Shown in pieces: positions 28,467-36,803 of a DNA stretch of 61,608 bases. This DNA is from Pseudomonas syringae (GTDB taxonomy: Bacteria > Pseudomonadota > Gammaproteobacteria > Pseudomonadales > Pseudomonadaceae), in assembly GCF_023278085.1 (NCBI RefSeq), contig NZ_CP066266.1, positions 1-61,608 of the forward strand, read 5' to 3'. A program made the position numbers and the translations under genes. The first letter of the stretch is position 1; each line of letters starts with the position of its first letter. Under the pieces are notes generated by a model, which worked only from the letters and a program-made list of their open reading frames with translations, searched no databases and had not been told where the DNA came from.

Positions 28467-28796
28467 AAGTAAATCCTCAGTTTTAGGTACCCGGTAAAGG
28501 GTTGGCCCATTCAGGTGGAGCGCGTTTGGCGCTGAGGTAAATACTAAGGGCCTGTACCTTTCAGGTAGCTGAGGGGAAGATTACAGTTTGGACAGCTACT
28601 CTCGGCGCGCTTGGCAGACTGAAATGGATAGTCGCCTTCAACGGCTGCGCTTTTGTTCCCGTAAACCTTACAGAAATGTAATCGTGGTAAACCCTACCAG
28701 TGTCGTTTTCTGAGCTACCCTTCGGAAGACACAGGATTTTTTTACTGTTGAAGCCGGTAAAAACATCAATAAAATAACGTTCCCAAGAGGTCTACT
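28467..28796. other. Divergent regulatory gap between the PtrA-like and DUF305 genes
   Basis: No gene seen. Contains the CopR box at 28668-28681 and presumably the promoters of both divergent genes. Nothing else was recognised. Confidence 0.5.
28668..28681. promoter_or_regulatory. CopR box upstream of the DUF305 gene
   Basis: TTACA-GAAA-TGTAA, 116 bp before the DUF305 start and 202 bp before the divergent PtrA-like gene. It is the inverse of the box at 28235 with the same centre (TTTC/GAAA). Confidence 0.75.
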
Positions 28797-29192
28797 ATGC
28801 TTAATGAATATCTAAGGGGTGTCACTATTACAAGCATTCTTTTATTAGGTTCCGTCTCTTTGTCGTACGCTGACAACAATGATTCACATGCTGCGTTCAG
28901 TGAAAGAAACGGTACTAATAGCACGGCCCCATCTACGATGGGTGGAGATGCGTCCACCGCATACATGCAGGCGATGGAGAAGATGAACAAAGGGATGATG
29001 AGTGGTATGGCGTCTGACCCATCGAAAAGCTGGGCTCAGATGATGGTCGAGCATCATCAAGGCGCCATCGACATGTCCAAGATTGTGCTTAAAAACACTC
29101 AAGACCCTGCTATTAAACAGATGGCTGAAAAAAATATACAAGAGCAAAGTAAAAGTATTGCGGAACTAAAATCTTGGCTAAGCAAAAACTGA
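28797..29192 (+). CDS. DUF305 (CopM-like) periplasmic copper-binding protein
   Basis: 131 residues: signal peptide 1-25 (SILLLGSVSLSYA), a Met-rich linker (MQAMEKMNKGMMSGM) and the DUF305 signature MMVEHHQGAIDM (His86, His87). Related CopM proteins bind copper in the periplasm. Codon use is more AT-rich than in copABCD. It follows a CopR box and ends before a strong terminator at 29332. Confidence 0.88.
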   Translation: MLNEYLRGVTITSILLLGSVSLSYADNNDSHAAFSERNGTNSTAPSTMGGDASTAYMQAMEKMNKGMMSGMASDPSKSWAQMMVEHHQGAIDMSKIVLKNTQDPAIKQMAEKNIQEQSKSIAELKSWLSKN

Positions 29193-29331
29193 TGCGACAG
29201 GTTTGTGTCTATCCAACCCCAACTGCACAATGACTGCACATGTAGCTGGTGCCACCGTCAACTTTAGTAAAATAAATGCACGTGTAGAGTTCCCATGAAA
29301 TGAGCAGCAAGCTCCTAACCACCTTCGCAGC

Positions 29332-29360
29332 AAAAAACCGCCCCGTTAAGGCGGTTTTTT
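29332..29360 (+). terminator. Strong rho-independent terminator after DUF305
   Basis: AAAAAACCGCC/GGCGGTTTTTT stem with a 7-base loop, U-run built in; symmetrical, so active on both strands. Confidence 0.85.
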
Positions 29361-29437
29361 GCCCTGCTGCGCTGTAAGGAGGCTGACACGGTCATGCTGC
29401 GGGTAGGCAACCTACTCAATGCTGCCGCCTCTACTTC

Positions 29438-29700
29438 CACCTCCAGACACTGGCACATCATCATCCTGCCGCAGAAAATTGACGGTATACCAGGGCTGAG
29501 CTTCGCGGTCATCGAGCCGTCCGGCGTGTACGTGTGCCGGTTCAAGGTCCAACAGAATGGAACATACTGGTATCACAGCGACTCCGGGTTCTAGGAGCAG
29601 GTGTGTGTATAGCTCTGGTCATTGAGGCGAAAGAGCTCACGCCTTTCAAGTACGATCGTGTCTACACTCCACAAGCGCACAGTCGGTGACTTCGTCAAAG
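29438..29700 (+). pseudogene. Relic of a second copA multicopper oxidase
   Basis: Reads HWHIIILPQKIDG, IPGLSFAVIEPSGVYV and [13 protein letters not shown], clearly parallel to [13 protein letters not shown]...[13 protein letters not shown] in the intact CopA. A stop codon then replaces the next Gln, out-of-frame remains of the [12 protein letters not shown] region follow, and KRTVGDF reappears after an internal deletion. It has no start or C-terminus and points opposite to the intact copA. Confidence 0.8.
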
Positions 29701-30087
29701 ATGAGGCTGATGAAGCACGATCACGGCGATGGAACTGCCAATCGACGTCGCCCCTTCGGCAAATTCCACCCTTGAATCATTAGTAGAAAATCCCGTGGCG
29801 CCGTGCCGAGCGTGTTTGAAGACCCGGTGCCGAACCAACAGAACAGCGCTCCCGCAGTACTGGTAATTCGATGCACTGATAGAGAATTTCCGCTGCGGTG
29901 CAATAAGAAGAAAGTTGCGGTCAGAAGGGCTATCAACGTTGCGGAGCCGAGCGTAACCCGTACCGACTGCGAACCATGAAGTCCGACATGGTAGTGCCGG
30001 CTGCGCTGGGATTTCAGGTGGAAAAGCGGTGTGGCTAGCGGAGCCACAGCGATGCTATCTCGGCACCACTGGTGTCGAATTAGCTGG
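29700..30087. other. Gene-free stretch between the copA relic and integrase 2
   Basis: No convincing coding sequence, repeat or hairpin was seen. Its first bases may still be decayed copA; the rest is unassigned and may be the scar of an earlier insertion. Confidence 0.4.
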
Positions 30088-31050
30088 TTAATACTTCACC
30101 TTGTAGGTCGGTGAGTCCTCAGGCCTGTTCTCCCGGCGATCATAGATCTTGGTTGTGCTGATATTGGCGTGACCCAGCCAGGCCTGGACCTTGGCGATAT
30201 CGGCTTCATGCTCCAGGGCGTTGGTGGCGGCGGTGGCTCGTAGTCCGTGGACTCCTAGACCGTCGACCTGAATCCCGGCTTTCTTCGCGTAAGCCGCCAC
30301 CACCATATAGATGCCGTTGGCTGTGATGCCGGCACCGGTTAGCTTGCCGCGCAACGGTATGAACAGCGGTACCTTCCTGTCCGCCCAATGATGCCCTGAG
30401 CTTTCCAGGTACTGATGGATGCGCCCGGCCGCCACCGGGTGCAACGGCAGGTAGCGCACCTTGCCGCCTTTGCCGTGTACCTTGAGGTGTTGAATCCCGC
30501 GGCGGTCTTGGATGTCGCCGACCTGCAGCAGCGCCGCTTCTTCGCGGCGCAGTCCGTGATAGAGAAGAACAGCCATTAGCGCCCGGTCGCGCAGCCCTTT
30601 AAGGGTCGTTTCGTCCGGGGCCTCAAGCAGCGCTTTGGCCTGGTGATCGCCCAATGCCGGCGTCTTGCCTTCGTTGCTCTCGATCTTCGGTCGTTTCACT
30701 CCATGCACGGGATTGCCGCCGGCGATCGCATTGCTCTCCAGGAGGTGATCAAACAGGCTGGCCAGCGCCGCCAATTTGCGTCGAATCGTGGCGCCCGCCA
30801 GACCGCGATGCTCGAGCTGGGCGCGCCAGGCCAGAACATGCGATCGGGTCACCACGCGAAATTCATCAGCGGAGGCCAGCCCGACAAATCCGCAAAAATC
30901 TTCCAGGTCATTTTGGTAGGCACGTCGTGTTCGAGGGTTGTCGAGGTTGGCAAACCACTCGACCGCGGCCGGAACCTGGGCCAGCGTCTGAAATTCGACT
31001 GACGTGAGCCGACGCTGATCGTTCTGATGGGCTTTCGTCAGTTCCTGCAT
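30088..31050 (-). CDS. Tyrosine recombinase/integrase 2 (XerC/D-like)
   Basis: About 320 residues, very similar along its whole length to integrase 1 (shared [47 protein letters not shown]). Catalytic Arg (YHGLRREE), Lys (HGKGGKVR), His/Arg (VHGLR), His (GHANIST) and Tyr (KIYDRR) are all present. ATG at 31050 is preferred; a GTG at 31101 would add 17 residues. Its 5' end faces core site 2 at 31156, so it is the likely recombinase of the copper island. Confidence 0.92.
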   Translation of the reverse strand: MQELTKAHQNDQRRLTSVEFQTLAQVPAAVEWFANLDNPRTRRAYQNDLEDFCGFVGLASADEFRVVTRSHVLAWRAQLEHRGLAGATIRRKLAALASLFDHLLESNAIAGGNPVHGVKRPKIESNEGKTPALGDHQAKALLEAPDETTLKGLRDRALMAVLLYHGLRREEAALLQVGDIQDRRGIQHLKVHGKGGKVRYLPLHPVAAGRIHQYLESSGHHWADRKVPLFIPLRGKLTGAGITANGIYMVVAAYAKKAGIQVDGLGVHGLRATAATNALEHEADIAKVQAWLGHANISTTKIYDRRENRPEDSPTYKVKY

Positions 31051-31155
31051 ATCATTCTCATTATTGGCTCGCGTGAGATCACTGGCTGTGTATCTGGTCA
31101 CAAAAGCAATGCCGATTAGGTCCGCCGTCGCCGAAACCGATAAACGGCAATAATT

Positions 31156-31177
31156 GGTGATAACCTATTTTATCACC
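31156..31177 (+). other. Core-like recombination site 2
   Basis: GGTGATAA-CCTATT-TTATCACC, perfect 8-bp inverted arms around a 6-bp spacer, the form expected of a tyrosine-recombinase crossover site. The stop codon of the neighbouring membrane-protein gene (31173-31175) lies in its right arm. Confidence 0.7.
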
Positions 31178-32288
31178 ACTTTGCGCTGTTGCTGTTCTTA
31201 GGTGCTCTGGTCCGGGGTAGATATTGATTTTGGGCCAACCTACGTCGTTTAGTCGTTACAAACGGAACTATGTAGGGCATCACCCCACCCGTCATTGCGG
31301 CACCTAACGCCACTCCGATGAAAATGCGTATTTCGGAAAATTCATCTGGCACCAAGCTGAGCAGCACAAGAGACGCAAGCGTGATGCCTAGCGAAATTTG
31401 CCAGACACGGTGATCAATCTTTACATCACGCAGATCGAATACTGCCGTTCGCACTGACTCGTCCTTAAAGTTCTGAGTGGCTACCACCGTTTCCAGGTCT
31501 ACTACTGCTTCATCCCCGAATTCTGGATTTCCCAGTGGTGAAGTAATGCCTTTGGGCATAAAAAATGCGAGCTGCACCTGCTTGGGTTCAGGAAAATCAC
31601 TTGGCCAAGGCACCGGCCCCTTCACGCCATAGGCTTTCATTAAAGGTAGTGTCCAGCTCGGGTTGGGTATGTTCTCAACCCAGCGCCCGTCCAGTACTGC
31701 CCATGTCGCAGAGAAGGCACTTACCCGTATGCGATAGATTGTGATTCGTGTGGGTTCCGGGTAAGTACGCTCGTAGACTCTGGCTGGTATCGATTCGACG
31801 CCTTCTTCGCGGAAAAAGTCGACACGGTTCTTGCCCTCGCCAGGCACGAAAAGACCAAGTGGCTTAACCCAGGCATAGGTCGCGTCGTCTACCTTACCGC
31901 TTACCATCGCGACGAAGTCAGACAAATGTTCGCGACATTTCTCTGCCTCTTTTTCATCTAGGCTCTTACGTCGCCACCGCCAACTGCACCCAAGTGTGTT
32001 TGCGGTAGGTACTGAGGCAAACTGATAGGCCGGGCTGCCGTCATCTGTGCGTTCGCAGGCGCGGTAAAACGGCAAAACACAGCTTACGAACGACATCGGT
32101 ACGTGAGGACCATAAGCGCCATCATGTAGATCGCGAGCAAGCATACTGGCGCCGTGATCAGCAACTGCACGGTCGATTAGGAACTTGTTGTATACGATAG
32201 ATTGCACTGCACGATTCAGCTCTTGTGAAACGGCAAGATCAAGTGTGGAATGCGTCTTAGCTGAGGGGGGCAACGATTTTTCAGTCAT
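31173..32288 (-). CDS. Hypothetical membrane protein, 371 aa
   Basis: Not recognised. A long soluble N-terminal part (about 300 residues, with WRWRRKSLDEKEAEKCREHL and TRITIYRIRVSAFSATWAVL) is followed by two membrane segments (VWQISLGITLASLVLLSLV; IFIGVALGAAMTGGVMPYIV) and a basic tail. The last codons, AAG TGG TGA, are built from the arm of core site 2. This suggests the gene's 3' end is the natural attachment site, rebuilt on integration. Confidence 0.75.
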   Translation of the reverse strand: MTEKSLPPSAKTHSTLDLAVSQELNRAVQSIVYNKFLIDRAVADHGASMLARDLHDGAYGPHVPMSFVSCVLPFYRACERTDDGSPAYQFASVPTANTLGCSWRWRRKSLDEKEAEKCREHLSDFVAMVSGKVDDATYAWVKPLGLFVPGEGKNRVDFFREEGVESIPARVYERTYPEPTRITIYRIRVSAFSATWAVLDGRWVENIPNPSWTLPLMKAYGVKGPVPWPSDFPEPKQVQLAFFMPKGITSPLGNPEFGDEAVVDLETVVATQNFKDESVRTAVFDLRDVKIDHRVWQISLGITLASLVLLSLVPDEFSEIRIFIGVALGAAMTGGVMPYIVPFVTTKRRRLAQNQYLPRTRAPKNSNSAKW

Positions 32289-32339
32289 ATCTATACCTGA
32301 CTGGCTGTTGTAATAATAAGTATGATAATGACGCTGGCA

Positions 32340-33113
32340 TCAACTGATAGTGCTTTGGAAGAAGTAAGCAAAAAGTTCTGATTGCGATTTGATATTGAGC
32401 TTACTGTAAAAGTTTCTTCGATGTACTTTCACTGTTTCCGGAGATACTGATAGCTTTCCAGCAATTTCGCTATTTGAAAAACCACTCAAAGCCAGTTTTA
32501 AAACTTCAATTTCACGACCCGTGAGTTGTGGAGCAAGCTCTATAATCTTGTCCTGCCATTGCTGTGGGCGAGAGCTTTCTTTCTCTTCAATATCAGAAGC
32601 TATACGTTGCTTCATCAAAGCCAACACCCATGGTTTGATTAAGTCGAATATAGCAATATGCTCCTGAGTAAACCGACTTTTGCTACCCATGGATAAGCAA
32701 AGTGTTTTTTCAGAATTTAGCTGAACGTTATACTGAACTTCATCAACTGATACAAATTGTTCAAAATAAAGATGGTAATACTCTGTTTCCAAAAAGTGAG
32801 TCGGTGCAATATCCAAGAGATGAAAGAAACCGCTTTGCTGATTTTCTCGATTAGCTATGTAGAAGGGGTCAAGCATGTATAGCCCTTTGACATATCGGTT
32901 GAGCAGCCCATCAATTTCTTCCTCGTCAGCGGTATCAGGATAGCAAATTGCCTGTACCCCTTCGCTGCCAAACATCAGCACAACCCAGTTGTCGACTGGT
33001 GCGTACTCCTTCAGCAATCTGACTAGCGAATTCCAAAACTCAGGCCGGTTGAGCTTCTCGATTAGTTTCGCTATCGATCTGTGCCAAATTTGGCCCTGGA
33101 GCTGGTTTGGCAT
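32340..33113 (-). CDS. LuxR-family transcriptional regulator
   Basis: 257 residues with a C-terminal LuxR/FixJ helix-turn-helix (LTGREIEVLKLALSGFSNSE, then VSPETVKVHRRNFYSKLNI) from about residue 195. The N-terminal domain lacks recognisable acyl-homoserine-lactone residues, so its signal is unknown. It is divergent from a gene for a polyamine-type binding protein (33222) and probably regulates it, as such pairs do in amine-utilisation loci (inference). AT-rich codon use sets this region apart from the flanks. Confidence 0.85.
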   Translation of the reverse strand: MPNQLQGQIWHRSIAKLIEKLNRPEFWNSLVRLLKEYAPVDNWVVLMFGSEGVQAICYPDTADEEEIDGLLNRYVKGLYMLDPFYIANRENQQSGFFHLLDIAPTHFLETEYYHLYFEQFVSVDEVQYNVQLNSEKTLCLSMGSKSRFTQEHIAIFDLIKPWVLALMKQRIASDIEEKESSRPQQWQDKIIELAPQLTGREIEVLKLALSGFSNSEIAGKLSVSPETVKVHRRNFYSKLNIKSQSELFAYFFQSTIS

Positions 33114-33221
33114 CGTCTACCCCTATTGGGTTATTTAAAACCTGACTTGATACGTTTATATTGCGCCCTCATGGATTCGGTACCTACCAATGGAGACTGA
33201 CCAATGGCATGGAGTAAGCCT

Positions 33222-34322
33222 ATGAAAAGCGTTCGTATGTTGACCATCATTACTGCCTCTTTGTTCAGCGCTGGGCTAAATATTGCGGTTGCGAGCCCAC
33301 CCAGTGTGCATCTATACAACTGGTATGCCTTCATTGCACCAGACACCCCTAAAGAATTCGAGCACGAAACCGGCAGCCAACTGCTCATTGATTCCTTTGA
33401 CAGCGCCGAGATCATGCAGAGCAAGGTCATGGCTGGGCGCACAGGGTATGACGTAGTGGTAGCTACCTCAAACGTGTTGCCGAGCCTGATTACTGCAGGA
33501 GTGCTCCAACCTCTGGATCGCAGCCAGCTCGGCAACTGGTCGCACCTTGATTCCGAAATACTGGCGAAGGTTTCTATTAATGACCCTGGAAACCGGTACG
33601 CAGTACCCTACCTTTGGGGGACTACCGGAATCGGATATGATGTCGATAAGATAAAGTCCGCACTCGGTGATGACGCTCCGGTGGATAGTTGGGATTTGGT
33701 GTTCAAGGAAGAAAACATTAGTAAGCTCCAGCAGTGCGGTGTAGCAATGCTCGACTCTCCGAGTGAAATTATTTCGATTGCCTTGCACTACCTTGGTCTG
33801 CCTCACAACAGCAAAAACCCAGACGACTATCAGAAAGCTCAAGCCTTATTGCTCAAGATTCGTCCTTATGTACGCTATTTTGACTCATCTAAAATTGATG
33901 CTGATCTGGCTGATGGTAATATTTGTATGGTTGTAGGATGGGCAAATGGTGCGCTTGCAGCGCAAGAGTTGAATGAGAAAAACAAAACTGGACGTCGGAT
34001 AGCATACTCCATCCCTCGCGAAGGCGCTTTGGTATGGTCAGAGAATATGGTGTTGTTGAAGGATGCCCCTCATCCACAAGAAGGCATGGCGTTTATAAAC
34101 TACATGTTGCGCCCTGATGTGATTGCTAAAACTTCAAATCACACCCTTTACCCTAGTGCTAATAAAGATGCAAAGCAGTTTGTTGAGCCAAAACTTAGAG
34201 ATAACGCTTCGGTTTATTTGGATAAAGATACTATTAGTAGGCTTTTCCCTTTAGAGCCCCTTCCGTTGAAACTAGAGCGAATTCGCACACGCGCTTGGGT
34301 CAAAGTGAAGAGTGGTATTTAA
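33222..34322 (+). CDS. Periplasmic polyamine-type solute-binding protein (PotF/SpuD-like)
   Basis: 366 residues: signal peptide, then VHLYNWYAFIAPDTPKEFE and SFDSAEIMQSKVMAGRTGYD, which are PotF/SpuD family segments, and a closing region with PYLWGTTGIGYD. Binds putrescine/spermidine-like compounds in relatives. No ABC permease or ATPase genes are adjacent, so it either feeds a chromosomal transporter or acts as a sensor for the neighbouring LuxR regulator. ATG at 33222 with GGAG upstream is preferred over 33204. Confidence 0.87.
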   Translation: MKSVRMLTIITASLFSAGLNIAVASPPSVHLYNWYAFIAPDTPKEFEHETGSQLLIDSFDSAEIMQSKVMAGRTGYDVVVATSNVLPSLITAGVLQPLDRSQLGNWSHLDSEILAKVSINDPGNRYAVPYLWGTTGIGYDVDKIKSALGDDAPVDSWDLVFKEENISKLQQCGVAMLDSPSEIISIALHYLGLPHNSKNPDDYQKAQALLLKIRPYVRYFDSSKIDADLADGNICMVVGWANGALAAQELNEKNKTGRRIAYSIPREGALVWSENMVLLKDAPHPQEGMAFINYMLRPDVIAKTSNHTLYPSANKDAKQFVEPKLRDNASVYLDKDTISRLFPLEPLPLKLERIRTRAWVKVKSGI

Positions 34323-34420
34323 TCCGGAGATTTTTGCCGTGAATATTGAGCGCGTATTACCTAGATTTGTCTAAGTAGAAGTGCTCAAGTGATGGTATAG
34401 ATTCGAGGACAGAATCAGCT

Positions 34421-34618
34421 ATGACTACTCCAGTTGCTGTACTAGAAAAACCACACCGGGATGAAATCAAAGAGCTGGTGCAACTCGTTCGAATGGATGA
34501 GAAATATGCTGCGTTGGTTGCAGACGGTTTCTTACCTCTAGATGTGCAATCGAGTATATATAACTTTCAGAGAAAAAGCCGTATAGCGGAGTTATCTCAA
34601 AAATATGGCCTGATCTAA
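34421..34618 (+). CDS. Small hypothetical protein, 65 aa
   Basis: Not recognised. A helical, charged protein (HRDEIKELVQLVRMDEKYAA ... IYNFQRKSRIAELSQKYGLI). GAGGAC lies upstream of the ATG. It is convergent with the XRE regulator gene, with only 11 bp between them and no terminator visible. Confidence 0.5.
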   Translation: MTTPVAVLEKPHRDEIKELVQLVRMDEKYAALVADGFLPLDVQSSIYNFQRKSRIAELSQKYGLI

Positions 34619-34629
34619 CGAGTTTTCAT

Positions 34630-35025
34630 CTAATCAGACTGTGTCTTTTTGGACGGGTTATTGTATGCGATGAATTTATCAGTGAGACGGATGATTTCTT
34701 CAAGACTTTCAGGAGAATCGACCTGGTTGATTTTTTCTGAAAGTTCTTGTCGCAGCGATATCAATCGCGTGCGGAGAACATCTTGGCCACCAGGCAGTAG
34801 CTCTCCTGGAGCGACGTTGAATATGGTTGCGATTCTTATCAACTGCTCGATGCCAGGCAGGGTTATGCCTCGTTCGTAACGTCCTATCAGCGGAGCCTCG
34901 CAGCCAATCTTTTCCGCCAAGTCCGCTTGGCTCAACGTAGAAGACTTCCGAAGGGCTTTGATTTTTGCTCCTACCACGCTCCTGACAGTGTCCACAGTGT
35001 CTCCAAAAAAAACCAATAATTTCAT
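34630..35025 (-). CDS. XRE-family transcriptional regulator
   Basis: 131 residues with an N-terminal Cro/CI helix-turn-helix (KIKALRKSSTLSQADLAEKI, CEAPLIGRYERG) and a helical C-terminus (LRQELSEKINQV). A GTG at 34995 with a well-placed GGAG may be the true start, giving 121 residues. It is divergent from the NusG-like gene that leads the VirB operon, so it is a candidate repressor of transfer. Confidence 0.85.
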   Translation of the reverse strand: MKLLVFFGDTVDTVRSVVGAKIKALRKSSTLSQADLAEKIGCEAPLIGRYERGITLPGIEQLIRIATIFNVAPGELLPGGQDVLRTRLISLRQELSEKINQVDSPESLEEIIRLTDKFIAYNNPSKKTQSD

Positions 35026-35242
35026 CTGCTTGCGCCTTCACAAAGTCACAAATATGTTTAATAGACACAAAAGTGTTTACTTTTTTTTTCTGTTCCATCT
35101 ATTTTGTTTCCTAGAAATCCGTTCCCTGATTGAGCTCATTCGATCCAGAAGCGGATAGAGCCGGCTCTCTATGGCTCATGATTCTCCCCTGGGCCCAGCG
35201 GTTCCGGAATTCGAAAGAGCGCCTGATCGAAAGGTTCTGATT

Positions 35243-35755
35243 ATGAAAAACTGGCACGTTTTGATGCACAATTCTGCCGTTTATCAGTCACTTATGACAT
35301 TGATAGAACGGTTAGACGTTGAGGTGTATTCCCCCGTCAGAATCACCTCTCGCAAACGTACGGATCGCCCTTCGTCGATAGAAAAGGAGGTTCGTTTGTT
35401 TCCTGGCTATCTGCTGCTACGGTTCGATCCCGAGGTGACACACACCACAACCATCACAGCGTTGAATGGTGCCCATGGGTTCGTTCAGTTCGGCGGTCGA
35501 ACCTGTGTTTTGCAGGACTCTACGGTAGAGGAATTAAAGGCTGCTGCGCTGATTCGATCTAACCGTTCACTCGATTGCATCGAGTTTCGCAATGTGCCGA
35601 CAGAGCTAGAAAAAACGCTCCGTCTGATCATCGACATGAAATCTGAAGCTGCCCGCAGGGCGGCTTTCTTCGCGCTTCTGTCGCAGAACGCCGCGCTGGA
35701 GCGTCTTGTCGGGCGTTCTGGGACCGTTTTCTATTCGACGGTGAATGCCGCCTAG
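35243..35755 (+). CDS. NusG/RfaH-family specialised antiterminator
   Basis: 170 residues beginning MKNWHVLMHNSAV, an NGN domain (LFPGYLLLRFDPEV, GFVQFGGR) typical of NusG paralogues such as RfaH and plasmid ActX/TraB proteins that load RNA polymerase for reading long operons. The C-terminal part is helical, with no clear KOW domain. The start at 35243 is set by the NGN domain; an upstream ATG at 35171 adds 24 unrelated residues. A strong terminator stands 30 bp downstream, before the first virB gene, which this protein may overcome (inference). Confidence 0.8.
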   Translation: MKNWHVLMHNSAVYQSLMTLIERLDVEVYSPVRITSRKRTDRPSSIEKEVRLFPGYLLLRFDPEVTHTTTITALNGAHGFVQFGGRTCVLQDSTVEELKAAALIRSNRSLDCIEFRNVPTELEKTLRLIIDMKSEAARRAAFFALLSQNAALERLVGRSGTVFYSTVNAA

Positions 35756-35784
35756 GCATTACCTATTTCCACGATTTCCCATTT

Positions 35785-35816
35785 CACCGCCAGGTCTCGC
35801 CTGGCGGTGTTTTTTT
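35785..35816 (+). terminator. Terminator/attenuator between the NusG-like gene and the VirB operon
   Basis: CACCGCCAGG-TCTCG-CCTGGCGGTG, a perfect 10-bp stem followed by seven T's. It precedes the whole transfer operon and there is no obvious promoter between it and the next gene 28 bp on, so it probably acts as a control point. Confidence 0.88.
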
Positions 35817-35843
35817 GCGTTCTCACAGCCCTTAGGAGTTCCC

Positions 35844-36086
35844 ATGGCGTCATCCGAAGATGAAGCAACCACCAAGACATCAAGCGTATATATCCGACCG
35901 ATTAGGGTGGAGGCGCTGAATAAAGCTGCGATACGGGTGAGCTATGAAACCCAAAGCTCCAGGCAGATTTCACCCTCGGAGCTCGCTCGGTATCTGATCG
36001 ATAATTTTCTTGAAATGGCCGTTGGGCAACTGATTGAAGACTCCAAAAAACAGGTACCCGGCAAACCTCTTACGGCCCCAGATTAA
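35844..36086 (+). CDS. Small ribbon-helix-helix-like protein at the head of the VirB operon
   Basis: 80 residues (MASSEDEATTKTSSVYIRPI...). The segment SVYIRPIRVEALNKAAIRVS followed by SPSELARYLIDNFLEMAV fits a ribbon-helix-helix fold, so it may regulate the operon. AGGAG lies 5 bases before the ATG; 12 bases separate it from virB1. No specific family recognised. Confidence 0.65.
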   Translation: MASSEDEATTKTSSVYIRPIRVEALNKAAIRVSYETQSSRQISPSELARYLIDNFLEMAVGQLIEDSKKQVPGKPLTAPD

Positions 36087-36098
36087 AAGGAACCTGTA

Positions 36099-36803
36099 AT
36101 GCTCACCACCAGTGCCTTTCTGGCCCTGGCTATGCAATGCGCTCCCTCGATACACCCAGACACGCTGACTCCCATCGTCAAGACAGAGTCTTCCTTCAAT
36201 CCCTATGCCATTGGCGTGGTCGGCAAAGTGTTGCCGCGTCAACCGCAAAGCCTGGATGAAGCTGTTTTGGTGGTGAAGCAGCTGGTGGAGGAGGGCGCTA
36301 ATTTCAGCATCGGCCTGGGCCAAATTAACCGGCAGCATTTCGATGTCAACCGACCTGAATCAGTATTTGAACCCTGCACCAACCTGCGCATGTCCGCCGC
36401 TGTTCTTGAACAGTGCTATGCAGTGGCCAGCGCCAAGGAGCCTAACCGGCAGGCCGCGCTTCATAAGGCTATTTCCTGCTACTACAGCGGCAACCCCAAA
36501 GGCGGATTCAAGGCTGAGGCAGCTTTTGGCGGCAGCAGCCATGTGCAGCGTGTGCTGGCCAACGCAGGCGGTACCACCGTGACCGTCCCTGCGCTGGAAG
36601 GCTCCGCTGAGCCAAGCCAGCTCCAGCGCGCTCAGGCCCCGGCATCCGCCGTTGAGCCGACCTATGAAAGCTGGGACGTGCTGCGCCAGTACCCGCGCTA
36701 TCTGCCACCTGCACCACCGTCTGTTTCTGCTCCACCGGCTTCGCCAGCTCCACCAGCTGTATCCCCTGAAGAACCCTCAACTCTCCCTAAAGAGGATCAA
36801 TGA
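36099..36803 (+). CDS. virB1: VirB1, lytic transglycosylase
   Basis: Opens the peptidoglycan for assembly of the transfer channel. 234 residues: SLT fold with catalytic Glu30 (VKTESSFNPYAIGV), SIGLGQINRQHF and CYYSGNP motifs, then a long proline-rich tail (from about 185). No standard signal peptide beyond the hydrophobic first helix (SAFLALAMQCAP). Its end overlaps virB2 by 4 bases. Confidence 0.92.
   Translation: MLTTSAFLALAMQCAPSIHPDTLTPIVKTESSFNPYAIGVVGKVLPRQPQSLDEAVLVVKQLVEEGANFSIGLGQINRQHFDVNRPESVFEPCTNLRMSAAVLEQCYAVASAKEPNRQAALHKAISCYYSGNPKGGFKAEAAFGGSSHVQRVLANAGGTTVTVPALEGSAEPSQLQRAQAPASAVEPTYESWDVLRQYPRYLPPAPPSVSAPPASPAPPAVSPEEPSTLPKEDQ

Larger units (their letters stand above)
10723..31177. 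mobile_element. Copper-resistance island between two recombinase core sites (about 20.4 kb)
   Basis: Two related core-like sites in direct repeat enclose the whole copper cluster plus integrase 2, which lies at the right end beside core 2. Integrase 1 lies just outside the left core. The order (core 2 - integrase 2 - cargo - core 1 - integrase 1) suggests stepwise insertion of related elements at one site. Recombination between the cores would release a circle carrying copper resistance and integrase 2 (inference). Confidence 0.55.

Noticed and set aside
35756..35843. ops element for the NusG/RfaH-like protein
   Set aside because: Looked for a GGCGGTAGC-type ops sequence near the operon start and saw none; recruitment, if any, must use another signal.
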